A DNA stretch of 64,000 nt, from positions 2,294,001 to 2,358,000 of the forward strand of contig JAACJK010000163.1 of NCBI GenBank assembly GCA_013368325.1. Reading direction: 5' to 3'. The notes below the pieces were generated by a model that made no database searches, was not told where the DNA came from, and saw nothing but the letters and a program-made list of their open reading frames with translations. Positions 20,448 through 31,199 of this stretch are shown in pieces. Both the position numbers and the translations under genes were made by a program. Each line of letters begins with the position of its first letter. Positions within the stretch are counted from its first letter, which is position 1. This DNA is from Ephemerocybe angulata (Eukaryota > Basidiomycota > Agaricomycetes > Agaricales > Psathyrellaceae).

Positions 20448-22691
20448 CCTCCACTTCGGCAGCATCATAGCGAGAGGTTGCAGTGTCAGATTCAGTGCTG
20501 GGAAGAATGTGCTGTATATTGAATGGAAGAAGGTGCTCGGCATCCAGCTGCCCCAAGAGGTTGTGATTTATCTTGATATTGCGGTACAGTGGATTATGAG
20601 CCTTGAGCCAGACCAGCGCATTCTGTACCTTCTCCTTTCGAACAAGGAGAGGTTTGGCTTTCTCCCGTAGCCATTCCTGGGATGGAGGCTTTGAACCGAT
20701 GAAAATCACACATATAGGAGTGATCACGTCTTCGATTGGGGGAGGTAGAATACGTGCAATTTCCGAAGGTCGTTGAGGGAACACAATGACGTGACCCTTC
20801 ATGCCACGCTGTGTATTCGAAACATCTAGGGTATGATTTATTTCCTTAAGCCGTATAATCCAGCATTTGGCCCGTGAGCGTGATATCATCGCTTCCTCGA
20901 CGACGGTTAGATCCTTGAGTTCATCCGGGACTTCTCCAAGATAAGTCTGATTTGCAAGTGCTAAGGGAGGCAACTTCCTCCGCCTGAGGTGGTTTGCACA
21001 GTCACGACAAAGAGAGAGAGCGATGTCTGTTCCGTTCACTCGGAGACCAGACGGATGCAAGAATGCGTAGGAGACTGTGTGAGCCAACGGATCGGGGAGT
21101 GGGTGAGGGAAGGTGGGATTATCAGGCGTGAAGGCGGGATGCTGCATGACTTTGGTGAAAACGCTATCTTCGGACGGAAGAACGAGCTCGCAGTGGGACT
21201 CCACGAGATGGTCTGCTGCGCAAGACGTGCAGGTGAACGTCTTGAGGGAGGCGGTCGACATCATTTGTCGGAAACGAGCCACGAATTGATCTTTATTCCG
21301 CTCGTGTATGAGTTGCGGCCACTGCTCCTTGGCACTTGACACTTGCTGCATAATCTGAGTGGACGTGTATACACATCGACCCCCACGAGCACGATTGGCT
21401 TCTCGGAGCATCGTGGTGTGCTTGCCTACTTTCTTCCGTAATTCCTGCAATGTTTCCGATGACGTGTAGGGGATCTTGTTTGCCCCGAGGACCCGCCGAA
21501 TAGGATGCACGCTACCAACTTTCGTGACTGCACCAAAGATGCTAATGCGGATGTCGTCCTGAACTGGAATGCCTGTCCCCGAATTATACAGCGCGACAAC
21601 ATGCTCGCAGCCAATGTTTCCATCACCGAGGACACATTCTCCACGGCAAATGTGGTCCGCTATTTCGCTACGTAGTTTGTCGGTGTTGGTTTGATACACA
21701 AAGCAGATACCGTGCATGGAGGCGACTTCTTGCAGATGTCGTTTCTTGAATGCCTCCCGATCAAGGCTATCGAGGATTTCATCCGGATTCCGAGGGACAT
21801 TCAACGGCCTCGTTGACAGATACTTGAGGTACTGCTGCAATACCCTCGTAGCATGCTTTCGCCTAGCGGCAGTTTGAGTTGACGAGGCGACAGCATCCGT
21901 GAATCGTAATGCCCGGACAACGAGCTCCAGATGGTCGATGCACATTTTGCTATTGATGCATAAGTCAACGACCGCAGTTGAAACCTCCAATGGAAATTGG
22001 TGAGATCCACGTATAGCTTGACAAGCGGGTGGTGACTGTGGCTGCAGAGCGCAAGCACCATGGACAAGGTGACGAATGGCGAGGTCGCGACACGTTTCGA
22101 TCGACGAAACAAGCGGGAATTTGATGTTGTGGTCGTACAGTACGGCATGTATTTCGGAAAACGTGGTACTGAATACAGGTGGTATATGATGGAGGATTGC
22201 GGATGGTAGGAATAAGGTTGGTAAATCGTAAGGGACAGTGGGCGCAGGGGAAGGGGGTAAGGAATCTGAGGGCGAAACAAAGCCTATCAAAATGAATAGT
22301 GAGGACAAGCTCGACGTAGACAAACTTAGAATGGACGCACTTGTGCCTGTCTGTGGAGGAGGCGCGATTGGAGGGGCAATGGAAGATGGAGAAACAAGAT
22401 CGACCGAAGTATTGGAGAAGGTCATGGACATCGGGTGCACGGCCAAGGGGGGACGAGTAGTCGCCAGTCCGAGCCAAGAAGTAACTGTGCAGATGGGTGG
22501 GCGTGACCGACAACAAGACGAAGCCTGAACGCGAAGGAAAAGCCACAGTCCGCGATCATCGTCAATTCGGGGTAACAAGAGCCGTCGGGGGTGCGAGAGT
22601 AAGCCTCGGAGAAGGTATCGCATATTGTTGATTGAGGGAGCTCAGGGTCGTAGATGGCCTCAGCGGGTGTGCCGTTCACGAGGACAGGCAT
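20448..22691 (-). pseudogene. Helitron gene N-terminal block
   Basis: The frame from ATG at 22623 (MRYLLRGLLSHPRR) has 727 codons before it runs into the LTR. It holds a Ser/Pro-rich stretch, then DEILDSLDREAFKKRH, CVLGDGNIGCEHV, a Cys-containing part (TCTSCAADHLVESHC), and LSLCRDCANHLRRRKLPPLA with LGEVPDELKDLTVVEEAMI. The last block is the conserved module found ahead of the Helitron N-terminal domain in fungal elements (DUF6570-like). In a different frame, from the ATG at 22691, lies MPVLVNGTPAEAIYDPELPQ ending LLLGSDW, which resembles a retropepsin fold with its late LLGxDW motif. One missing base in a C6 run near 22450 would join the two frames. Whether that is a true break or a base error cannot be told here. 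Confidence 0.75.
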
Positions 22692-22770
22692 GGTTGACTC
22701 AGAGAAGCGAAGAAAGTCAAAACCGCGATGTGGGGTGTGTGTGATGTTGGTCACGGAACAAGCTGGGCCC

Positions 22771-22777
22771 TTATATA
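22771..22777 (-). promoter_or_regulatory. TATA box of the Helitron gene
   Basis: GCATATATAAGGG on the minus strand, about 80 nt ahead of the ATG at 22691. Confidence 0.6.
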
Positions 22778-22786
22778 TGCCTGGGT

Positions 22787-22814
22787 TTCGGAGTCTATAT
22801 ATTTAGACTCCGAA
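22787..22814. repeat. 11-bp perfect inverted repeat upstream of the Helitron gene
   Basis: Arms TTCGGAGTCTA (22787-22797) and TAGACTCCGAA (22804-22814) with a 6-nt AT-rich loop, immediately upstream of the TATA box. It could be an operator-like palindrome or part of the Helitron 5' region. Confidence 0.8.
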
Positions 22815-22847
22815 GCTTAAGATGTGTACCTTCCGCACTCGTACAAG

Positions 22848-23039
22848 GTGAGCATCTTCAGGATGCTATGTACATAGGTGCGTAGCTCAGGGCATCAACA
22901 CAGCCCATGTGCATCTTCAGAATGCCGGGTGAGTAAAGGTGAGTAGCTCAAGGCCTAAGCACAGCCCATGTGCATCTTCAGGATGCCGGGTGAGTAGGGT
23001 GAGTAAGGGTGAGTAGTTCAGGACCTCAGCACTGCCCAT
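22848..23039. repeat. Three imperfect tandem repeats of 61-70 bp
   Basis: Copies start at 22848, 22909 and 22970, each with GCATCTTCAGRATGC and ending near CAGCCCAT. The third is lengthened by extra GGTGAGTA units. It lies at the expected 5' side of the Helitron. Confidence 0.85.
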
Positions 23040-23227
23040 GTACTCACTTTGGAACTAAAACCGAGGGGTACAAGTCAGAGTTGGATATTATGACTCGCAG
23101 CAAGGGGGTCTGAGGGTCGGAAAGCCCATCGGAGATTAGATTAGAGACCGGGATCTGATGGGCAAGATTTCCCCAGATCCACGCCAAAATTTCAAATAGG
23201 GCGCCCTAGGACCCACTACCTTACGGT

Positions 23228-23530
23228 AGCAGGCATGATAAACAGATAAACGGGATGAGCGGGTTTCCGAAGAAACTCCACATCTCCAGGCCCTCTAGAA
23301 GGTGTCAGGAAAGTCCTACATCGGAAAGGCGTAAAGACAGGGTGGAGTACCCGCCCGGACCTCGCAGCGTACCCCAGATCCAGCGAGGGTGGCGAGGGCG
23401 AGGCTTCAAAGGGCTTCCCGACATAGAGGCCATCCAGCTTTTATTTATAAGTAATCAAGCGAATCAGGCAGAAACGGAGTGAATCTGGTGGCGGACAACA
23501 ACTCTGCGGCAGAAGTCTGCGCCGAGCTTG
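23228..23530 (+). pseudogene. FunK1 kinase fragment
   Basis: Similar to 33227-32900 on the other strand: LHISRPSRRCQESPTS here against LYIARPSRRCRESPTS there, IEAIQLLFI against METIQLLFI, and, in a shifted frame, LVADNNSAAEVCAEL against LADNSASTEVCAQL. It stops exactly where the inverted duplication begins (TCCCAAGGT at 23531). It is a short, frame-broken remnant of the middle of a fungal-specific protein kinase gene. Confidence 0.65.
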
Positions 23531-24292
23531 TCCCAAGGTCAGCACTGGTATCTCATGAGATGGGCCCCACCATGCTGTCTTATACCTTTACTACAGCAGT
23601 CGTGCATAGGGTCTTGAGACTGTTCCAATAGCCTGCCCTGAGGTACCCTTCGGAGTCCCTTCCAAACGCCAATTTATCACCTTCTTGTGATCTCACGTTT
23701 ATGGCGCTTCCATGGGCGCTAGTTCTCCTTCTCGGAGGGCACAGGGGACAACTTGGCAAAGTCGCATGGACCGGGCAGGAGCGTAACAGCAATAGATACC
23801 GTGAGCTAAGGCAATAAAGAAACTTTGAGATGCTGGCCTCCCACATCCATCCTCTTCAAACCCGGTGCCTTGCATGCCGATCCATAGCTACGCTCACGAA
23901 ATGCATACTATAACAAGACCAGACATGCTAGTAACCACGGCGTCAGCTCGCCGTTCACTCCCCAGCCGATTCAAATGGTCCCAGCTGCCCATAATGTAGC
24001 TGCCCATGCGGCTCACGGCCGGCTGTACTTACCAACCCCAGATATCAGTCGAAAATAGAACACAGAGGCAGTACAGCCCATGCCGGCCGCTCGAATTCAG
24101 CGTCGATCCCGGGTTACCAAAAAGGTTACTCGCATTCCTGTAGCGTAAACCTGGTGGGAATGTCTCCCGCCCCATGATGGGCAAGATCCTTACCTGGGAA
24201 CATTGCTTAAATATGGCTTCTATCCGTGTTTCCGGAATAAATCTCGGTTAGGCCCGATGCCTCGTTTCAGGATACACACGAGGTCGGAGCGG

Positions 24293-24299
24293 TATAAAA
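24293..24299 (+). promoter_or_regulatory. TATA box of secreted-protein gene, left copy
   Basis: GGTATAAAAGCCC, 83 nt ahead of the ATG; the right copy keeps TATAAAAGCCC. Confidence 0.65.
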
Positions 24300-24381
24300 G
24301 CCCTTAGCTCAACGCTAGGCAAAGCATCAACTACCCCGTCCATCCACCCAAGAGCCCTCTCCCTCTTCCGCTCACACCACC

Positions 24382-24927
24382 ATGTTTAGCTCAAAGTTCA
24401 CTGCCACCCTCCTCCTCGCCGTTGCTGCACTCTCGAGTGCCACCCCGCTTGCCAAGCGCGGCGATGCGAGCTGCACGCTCAGCGTCTCTGGGTTCAACTC
24501 TCCCAGCACCGAGCCCCCCGTTCCCGCGTCTCCCTCCGTAGCCGCCGAATGGAAGAAATGTACGCAGACTCTGCATTCTCCTTCAGCTCACGTACTCTTT
24601 GCTAACCCCTCATCATTTATTACAGTCGTTGGAGAGATGTTCTCCGAATCCGTCACCCCTGAATCCGTCGTCGTGAGTTCCACCACCAGTCGTACTACAC
24701 ATGACCACCCCAGACTAATATTGCGATAGGTTGGGGAGACGACCATCACAGGCCCCGCGGGCTCCACGGGCAACATCTACGAAGTCATTACAACCGTCGG
24801 CAGCCCAGAGGTTACCGACGCAGAGGCGAAGGACATCGTCACCGGCTGGGCGCCGCGTACCGTCTTCTCCGAGCCCGGCTCCGGTGACAACATGCGCTGG
24901 CACATCGATAGCGTCAGCTGCGCTTAA
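24382..24927 (+). CDS. Small secreted protein, paralogue 1
   Basis: Three exons (24382-24559, 24626-24672, 24730-24927). MFSSKFTATLLLAVAALSSA is a signal peptide, and TPLAKR just after it looks like a Kex2-type processing site. The mature part of about 115 residues (GDASCTLSVSGFN...VGEMFSESV...GNIYEVITTV...WHIDSVSCA) has two cysteines, one near each end, that could pair. I do not recognise the fold; it looks like the small conserved secreted proteins common in basidiomycetes. A near-identical gene lies at 34236-34774 in inverted orientation with the same intron positions. Both copies are open, so selection or recent origin has kept them intact. Confidence 0.85.
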
Positions 24928-25424
24928 TCCAGCTTCCTCCTCGCCTCCAATGGAGTTCGGAATCTGCCGCGCAGGGTTGGAATTACGGACTGTGTTCTTG
25001 GACTTTAGTAGAAGTGGATATACATATGTTTCGATGATGAGATTTGCGTATCAGCCATTGATATGCCCTTCACGACACGTACCTATCAAGTCGAAGGAGC
25101 AGATTCCTGGTCCTGTTAGTTAAACGCCCACCCCAAGAGAGGTAAGCGCCCGATTCAGAGACTGCTGCCAAAAGATAGCACAGCCACTGGCGTGGCTTGC
25201 TGTTGTTCACCGTGGACTCAGTACCGCAGTACATACTTACATAGCTTTACCCCTTCATCCCATCCAGATTCTACACGCATGCATAGCGCCGCTTGCCGCC
25301 AGGCTGGTGGACATGCTTCTGAGCCTTGAGGCCGGCCGGCCTCTCAAGCGGAGCTTGATTATATACAGATCATGGCATGAGCCTGGGCCCTGCAGGCTGG
25401 CTTTCTGAACTTGCACCACCCACC
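24928..25424. other. 3' flank and duplicated promoter segment
   Basis: The duplication continues to about 25410. A TATATA at 25360-25365 in the copied part (also near 33838-33847 in the other copy) may serve the F-box-like gene here and the FunK1 gene there. Confidence 0.5.
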
Positions 25425-26761
25425 ATGGAAGCTACACTACCTCTGGACATCCTTAGTCTCATCCCGTACTACCTTGACAGGGAAGATGCCACACCAACCC
25501 TGATGATGCTATGCTTAACCTCGCCGGTATTCATCCATTCCTGCCGAGCCCTCCGTTTCAACCGCATAACACTCTCGTCCCACTCTCGCGGAACCCTTCC
25601 CGGAAAACGACTTTTAGACCTTCTCGAAGCCTCCCCAAATCTCCCGAAATACATCAAAGAACTCGCCATATTGGACTTTCTGACTGGCATGACGAGTGCC
25701 CACAACTCAAGTTGGCTGGTTGTAGACGTCGCGCTCCCGGACGCCCTCAATAGGCTTTATACAAACCAAATCTCATCCTTTACATTCAGACGAAGTCGTC
25801 GGGAGCCATGGATCTCTCTCCCAGCTGCTACCCAATCGGCATTGTTTGGCATTTGTCGGTCTACATCCCTCGTTGAACTCAACATACTAAGGGCACCTCT
25901 CTCCCTCCTGAGCCATTGTGGCCCGAGTTTGAAACGTTTCCACTCCCGAGACGCAATAACCACGAAGGATTACGGCTTCTCTCCCCGTTCTCGGTCAACC
26001 GCGCAGAGTATATCGAGTTGGACTCTCTGCATTTGGATAACTATCAGTTGGATCAACAACTTGCGTACCTCTTGGATCTCTTTAACAAGATATCATTACA
26101 TGCCCTGACAGAGCTGGACATTTTGGCCGCTTCTCCGGGAGACCATACATGTGTATCGACCATCCTTGGGTTCTGCCTGGAATCCTTAAAAACACTCGTC
26201 CTGGAGCCCTGTACACATGTTCGTACGTCAGTCCTATTCTGTCTTACTGTATCCAATCTCTAACGACCTTCGTTCTTAGCAGGTGCACCTGAAGTGGACA
26301 TCTCGGATTGCTCTTCCCTAACAAATCTTCAACTGCATCTCGATGTGACTTGTCAGGATCGTCGAGGCGATCGACTCGGCCTCCCCTGGGCGACATCTTT
26401 CATCAACAAGATTCCTGCATCCATAAGCAAGAAAATCGAAATCTTTGCTATTCTTCTCTATTTCGACATTGGTGATTTCCCAGAAATGTTGGAAGGAAAC
26501 GCAGGAGAACAAGAATTTTTCCATCTCCGTGAGATTGGGGATGTAGTAACCGGCAGGAGGCATACTGCAAACACGTGGACGGGCCTAAATAAATTCATAG
26601 TGGAAGTCAGCAATATGGACTCTGGGATCAGCAATATGGGAGAGATCAAAGCTTGGGCTCTGTGTGCATTCAATGTTCACCCCAATTCGAACCTAGAGGT
26701 CAGCGTGAAGACATCAGAATGTGAGTCGAGTCAAGTCCCATCCATCATAGTAAACCACTAA
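25425..26761 (+). pseudogene. F-box-like protein gene with one-base frameshift
   Basis: Starts MEATLPLDILSLIPYYLDRE, an F-box-like N-terminus, then CLTSPVFIHSCRALRFNRITLSS, as in agaricomycete F-box/LRR-type proteins. The first frame runs to SLKRFHSRDAI near 25955, then coding continues one frame over (LLSPFSVNRAEYIELDSLHL) to an intron at 26223-26279 and a second exon (PGAPEVDISDCSS...) ending at 26761. No GT-AG intron explains the change; a single missing base between about 25940 and 25985 does. Such proteins usually recruit substrates to SCF ligases. It may be a pseudogene or hold a sequence error. Confidence 0.6.
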
Positions 26762-27382
26762 TCTTGCTTGAAGTTTACTAGATAGTTGGTTGGGTGATAT
26801 GTTGTCTGCGAACATCTTCAACTCTCTTACAGTAATTGCACCGCTTATTGCCTTCGGGACTATGCTGAATACACACTGACAGCCTGAGGGATGCTTGTGC
26901 TTGAGTAAATGGGTAAGTAAATTAAAGGGACACATGTGCGATGCCTGCCTTTACCGGGCGCCAGGCAGACGACATATTCTGCAACGGAGAAGTTGGAACG
27001 GAAGCACACAACTCGTTCAGCTATGAGTATTTTCTAAGAGGTATGAATACGAGTAGAACGTGCAGTGGAAATTTCGCTTTCTTGTCACGAGAGGCTGCGG
27101 GGCGCTTGGATCTCAAACCCTAGGACGCCGCCAAGGTCAAAGTTGCTCCTATCAGCTCCTTCGGGCACTCCGTGCATTCACCTCGCAACATGCTTTGAAG
27201 TCAAGCCAATGTAAGACTTGGGGCTCGGCAGCGTCAAAGTCCACCTCCCAAGAAACACCAAGATCCAAAAGTCCACCAAACCAATACAAAAAAAGTACAA
27301 CATTGCCTATAATACAAAACTAATGCACAACAAAAAACCGTTCAAAGACATAACAACCCATAAAAAGACTCATAAAAACCCG
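26762..27382. other. Intergenic, no gene seen
   Basis: Flank of two convergent genes. The part from about 27240 is A-rich and is probably 3' UTR of the membrane-protein gene on the minus strand. Confidence 0.4.
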
Positions 27383-29115
27383 CTATACAACACTAACACT
27401 ATCCCGCCCCTTCAAACTACTCCCCGCCTCTCCCTCTCCAACCACACCATCCAAAGCACCCTGCAAAACCTCAACCTCCGCCACCCCCACCTCAAGCACA
27501 GGCAACGTCTCCTCCACATCCTCCTCCTGCCCTCCCCCGAATCCCCCTATCGCAACCGTAGGCGAAAGCGGATGCTCATCCGGACCCACAACTCCCCCAC
27601 CCCCACCACTCCCCTTGCCACTTCCACTACTCCCTACCCCACTTCCACTCCCACTCCCACTCGCCTCACTACTACTCCCACTCCCCTTCCTCCTCCCATG
27701 CCCATTCGGCGGCCTCGGCATAGCAATCAAAACCGCAACCCTAACCCTCCCACTCCTCTCCTCCTCCCTCTGCCCCTCCTCCCCTCCGCCTCCCCCTGCC
27801 CCCGCTTCTGCACCACTCCCACTCCCACCTTCACCCATTGGCCTCGCCGGCCTAAAATAGCCCGCCACCTTCCTAAAAATAGACGCCCTTCCCCCTCCCC
27901 TCATACTCCCACTACCCCCCGCACCCGCACCCGCAACATTCTGATCACTCACCCCAACAGGTAAACCCAACGGCCCAGCCGCCCCAACCCCACCACCCTC
28001 CTCCAAATTCTGCTTCGCCCTCGGCACATACGCCACCGAAACAGGCTTAATATCGCTCCACTCCCTCCCCTCCTCCCCCTTCTCCCCACCCCCATACCCC
28101 TTCTCATACCCACTCCCACTCTCCCCATGAAATCCACTCTCCCCTCCAACCCCACCCACACCACCCGTACCACCAAGATACACATCCCACATCCCCGGCT
28201 TCTTACTCAAATCCACGCCCCTCCTCTGCGTCCGTCCCCCCGGCTCCTGCGGCACCCACGTCCCATTCCGCATCGCCTCCTCCACCATCAGCCTATGCCT
28301 CCTCCTCAGTATGAACGAGCGTATCACGATGGCGGCGGAGACGCTGAGGAGCAGCACGAGCGTGGCGAGGAAGGTGTAGACTGGAGAGGGGCGCCATTTG
28401 TCGGTGTAGGTTGGTGCGTCGGCGAGGGTCGTGGAGGAGGGGGGCGCGGTGCGCGTGGGGTTGGCATTGGTATTGGGGGAGGGGGATTTGAGGTTGTTGG
28501 AGAGAGGGGTGGGGAGGGTGGTGGTGGTGGGTGAGAGTGGAGGCGGTGAGGATGGGGAGGAGGACGGCCATGAGAACGGGGTCGGTGACGTCAGCGGGGT
28601 AGGTGATAGCACAGAGATCGACATTGGCGATTCATGGGGATCGAGCCAGCGATAGCGAGATAGATATACAGGTCGTTAGTAGATAGTCGGAGGCGTACGT
28701 GGAGGGAGGGAGATGAGGTCGTGGTTGCGGTCGAAGAGCGACGATAAGAACCCAGAACCGAAGAAGCAGGTCGGTCGTAAGAAGGAACGAAGAGCGACAA
28801 GTCACAATACAATAGACGAATTGCGTAAATAGACAGAAGCAGCACAGATCAATACATCCACTCATCAGCTCAAGGCTCCATTAATACAGGGTGATGAGGA
28901 GGAATAGACGCACGGTAGAGCGCGGCGCTCGAGGCGATCCCGTTTCCGTTATCATTGTTGTTGTTGTTGTTGTTGTTGCCTGTTGCTCTTTCTGCGACGG
29001 ACTGGGAGGGATCTGAGCCCGTCGCTGAGAAGGTGGAGGTTTGGGTGAAGGTCGGGGTGGAGGTCGGGGTGACTATTCCGGTTGTTGCTGTTGGACTTGG
29101 ACTTGACAATGACAT
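27383..29115 (-). CDS. Single-pass membrane protein, Ser/Thr-rich ectodomain and Gly-rich tail
   Basis: The preferred model has exon 1 at 29115-28914 (MSLSSPSPTATTGIVTP..., with eight Asn from a CAA-type repeat) and exon 2 at 28380-27383, giving ...SAALYLYTFLATLVLLLSV, 399 aa. The junction LYLYTFLATL recalls related agaricomycete proteins. It has one membrane helix (YTFLATLVLLLSVSAAIVI) followed by RSFILRRRHR, a basic stop-transfer signal. The cytoplasmic part contains RVRVAVLIAMPRPPN and a C-terminal LPVLEVGVAEVEVL, separated by low-complexity Gly/Ser runs. The implied intron of 533 nt is long for this genome, and an ATG at 28624 in the exon 2 frame offers an alternative start with a Pro/Thr-rich ectodomain (413 aa). 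Function unknown; a surface sensor is only a guess. Confidence 0.6.
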
Positions 29116-30404
29116 GGTGGCAAAGCTTCAGTTCGATATGTTGATGAAATCTTTTAGGATTAAGATTAAGCGTTTGGCGGTAGGTGAAACAGTGGAGTCG
29201 GTGTGTCCCAAGTTAGAGGATGAGTGGTGATAAACCAAAGGAGAGAGGGATGACGGGAACGTGAAGAGGATTCGAGTCGGTTGGAAGCCTGCGTGAAGGA
29301 GCCGAGAGCTATAAATTGTCGGTCTGTAAGGCGAACATGGGGCACATGGTAAGCATCACATTTAATAACGGGCAGTCGTGCTCACCCGAACAACAGATCC
29401 AAGCCAAATTAAGCTAGAGGGAACGAGGGGCTGAGGCTATTGGAGCGCTTTGGTAAGGACCCGCCGCGTGTAGGGAGTAGGGAAGGCTGGCGTAAGACGT
29501 ACAACTCTGGGTTGCGAGTCGGAACAGGGTCGCCGCGTGTGATCGGGTACGCGGTGTCGTCGAGGTTGCCAATGGGTTTCTAGATATCTTTTCTACTTGC
29601 TGAGGATGCCGTGCAGAGAGAGCCAAAAGAATGAAGAACATAGTATGTGAGTACACGCAGAAGGCCCTGTGGATACCAGCCAGCTACACCTAGCAGCCAG
29701 AACACACCTGAAATTCAATCCGACACTCTTTGTCTCTCTCTACTCTCCTCCGTCGATGACTAGCGGTCTTAGAGCGGGGAAAGTATCGCGGGCTTCGAGC
29801 CCATAAGTACAAGGCTGCGGGTGGAGGCTGAACGGACAGGAATGCGAGGTAACGAGGAAGGCGGGGAAGGAAGTAGAGGCGATTAGAAACATGTAATGAC
29901 GAAAGACACTCTTCGCCGAGGGGCTTTCCCACGGCAGCTATCTGCGATCATGACGCCGAGAAGCGCCGAGATCGGCTGTGCAAGGACGCCCGTTTTTGTT
30001 GCTGGATACTTACTTATCCTTCCGCAGCAGGACCAAGCGCAGGTGAAGCATCATCGATCATCCGAGAGGGTAAAGGACGTTTGAAGGGGAGAACGGAGCG
30101 GGGCTCGAGCTAATTCCTGCTAATTCCTTGGATGGAGACCCTCGGGGCACGTCTGCCGTGCTATTTACAGACCCTGCTCAGCTCATCATGCCGCCAGACC
30201 GACTGCCGTCCTTCTCTTTGGTTTCAGCGATGCATGCCATGATTTAATCCCAGGTCCTAGATAGATGCACGATGCCCAGTCCCGGGCGAGCCCCTAATTG
30301 CGGCATGACGCGACGCGCTGTTAGGATCACAACCCGCTGACAAATCAGTCCCAAAGATTTTGGCCAACACCCGCCGTCACACCCTTTCGCTCACCCCACG
30401 CACC
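29116..30404. other. Long intergenic region, no gene seen
   Basis: Lies between the divergent membrane-protein gene and bL31m and so holds both promoters. A CTATAAAT at about 29310 may be a TATA box for the minus-strand gene. No protein with recognisable motifs and no tRNA found. Confidence 0.4.
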
Positions 30405-30899
30405 ATGCTCGCCCTCTGCCGCCGCGCCGCCCCCTGCCTCTCCAAAGCCGCGCCCCCACCACCCCCGACGACCGTCGCGCGCCGGCACCTCTCGAACTCG
30501 CCCTACGGCCGCACACACGTATGGAAGCGGCGCGCACCGGTCCTGCCCAACCCCGTCGTGCCCAAGTTCCCGCAGCGCGTCATCCGCTCGGACGGCACCA
30601 GCTTCGTGCACTGGACGACGTCGCCCAAGTCCCTTGTGCGTCTTGCCCGGGATACCACCAACAACCCGCTTTATAACCCCGCTGCTGCGAGCGACCGCGC
30701 CGTGGAGGAGGAGAGCAGCACGACCGGCCGTCTTGGGAGGTTTAATAGGCGTTTCGAGGATGTTGGGTCGACGTTTGGGAATGAGGATACGAAGTGGATT
30801 GAGGATATGGCGCCGCCTGTTGTGGAGGTTGTGAAGAAGGTTGTGGAGGTGCCTGTGAAGAAGGTGGAGACGAAGGGCAAGGGGAAGGGCAAGAAGTAG
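30405..30899 (+). CDS. Mitochondrial large ribosomal subunit protein bL31m
   Basis: 164 aa in one exon (yeast counterpart Mrpl36). MLALCRRAAPCLSKAAPPPP... with many Arg and no acidic residues is a mitochondrial targeting sequence, perhaps cut near RRHLSNSPYG. The core RVIRSDGTSFVHWTTSPKSL and LTRDTTNNPLYNP-like segment (LARDTTNNPLYNP) is the conserved bL31m signature. The C-terminus is a Lys/Val-rich tail (VVKKVVEVPVKKVETKGKGK). The ATG at 30405 has a good context (CACCATGC); the frame upstream lacks another ATG. Confidence 0.88.
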   Translation: MLALCRRAAPCLSKAAPPPPPTTVARRHLSNSPYGRTHVWKRRAPVLPNPVVPKFPQRVIRSDGTSFVHWTTSPKSLVRLARDTTNNPLYNPAAASDRAVEEESSTTGRLGRFNRRFEDVGSTFGNEDTKWIEDMAPPVVEVVKKVVEVPVKKVETKGKGKGKK

Positions 30900-31199
30900 T
30901 GGTTCGATGCTGGCTTGATTCAGTGCGTCGTTTCTCTTGTATGTGTGGAGGCGAAGGCTGATGGGATTGTAGCGTTTAGACTCTGTTTTCATTTTACCTT
31001 CTCGGTCCCTCGGATATGCAATATATAACATCCTAATATTCCACTTGCTGGACATACGCTTCAGCCCAGCAGCTTGAACAAGCCACTGACACCACCCGCA
31101 TGAGAATGGCAGTCGGGACCGGGACTCCTTCGTTGAGCCTATACTCTGAAAGATGCGTAGTGTGTTCCGTCTTCCTTAGAGCTGGCATCTAGACTGCGC

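Larger units (their letters stand above)
8489..22691 (-). mobile_element. Helitron replication gene, interrupted by two younger elements
   Basis: Three minus-strand blocks (22691-20448, 13644-12729, 12297-8489) form one gene once a Gypsy element (13645-20447) and a MITE (12298-12728) are taken out. From the ATG at 22623, counting each target duplication once, the length is 6,888 nt, exactly 2,296 codons. The order is an N-terminal region, a Helitron-like N-terminal domain, the HUH/Y2 Rep nuclease and a Pif1-family helicase, as in autonomous Helitrons, which move by rolling-circle transposition. Neither terminus (5' TC, 3' CTRR with hairpin) could be placed, so the true element is longer than listed. 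Both junction reading frames are restored precisely, which shows the gene was open when the insertions arrived. Confidence 0.9.
23530..25410 (+). repeat. Inverted segmental duplication, left copy
   Basis: Aligns in reverse complement with 33792-35860. Shared landmarks are TCCCAAGGT at the outer end, GATGGGCCCCACCATGCTGT, GGCGCTTCCATGGGCGCTAG, the whole secreted-protein gene with its promoter and introns, CCAAGAGAGGTAAGCGCCCG, and TCAAGCGGAGCTTGATTATA near the inner end. The copies differ by scattered substitutions and small indels. Confidence 0.85.

Noticed and set aside
22422..22754. Frame starting at 22754 as a separate gene
   Set aside because: The first codon is GTG, not ATG; the segment makes more sense as the shifted N-terminus of the Helitron gene from 22691.
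24382..24927. Secreted protein as a toxin or effector
   Set aside because: Only two cysteines and no recognised toxin fold; nothing beyond secretion can be supported.
27218..27964. 248-codon frame opposite the membrane-protein gene
   Set aside because: Low-complexity Pro/Thr translation that mirrors the Gly/Ser-rich tail on the other strand.
29230..30400. tRNA gene
   Set aside because: A GATTCGAGTC word resembles a B box, but no acceptor stem or A box is found around it.
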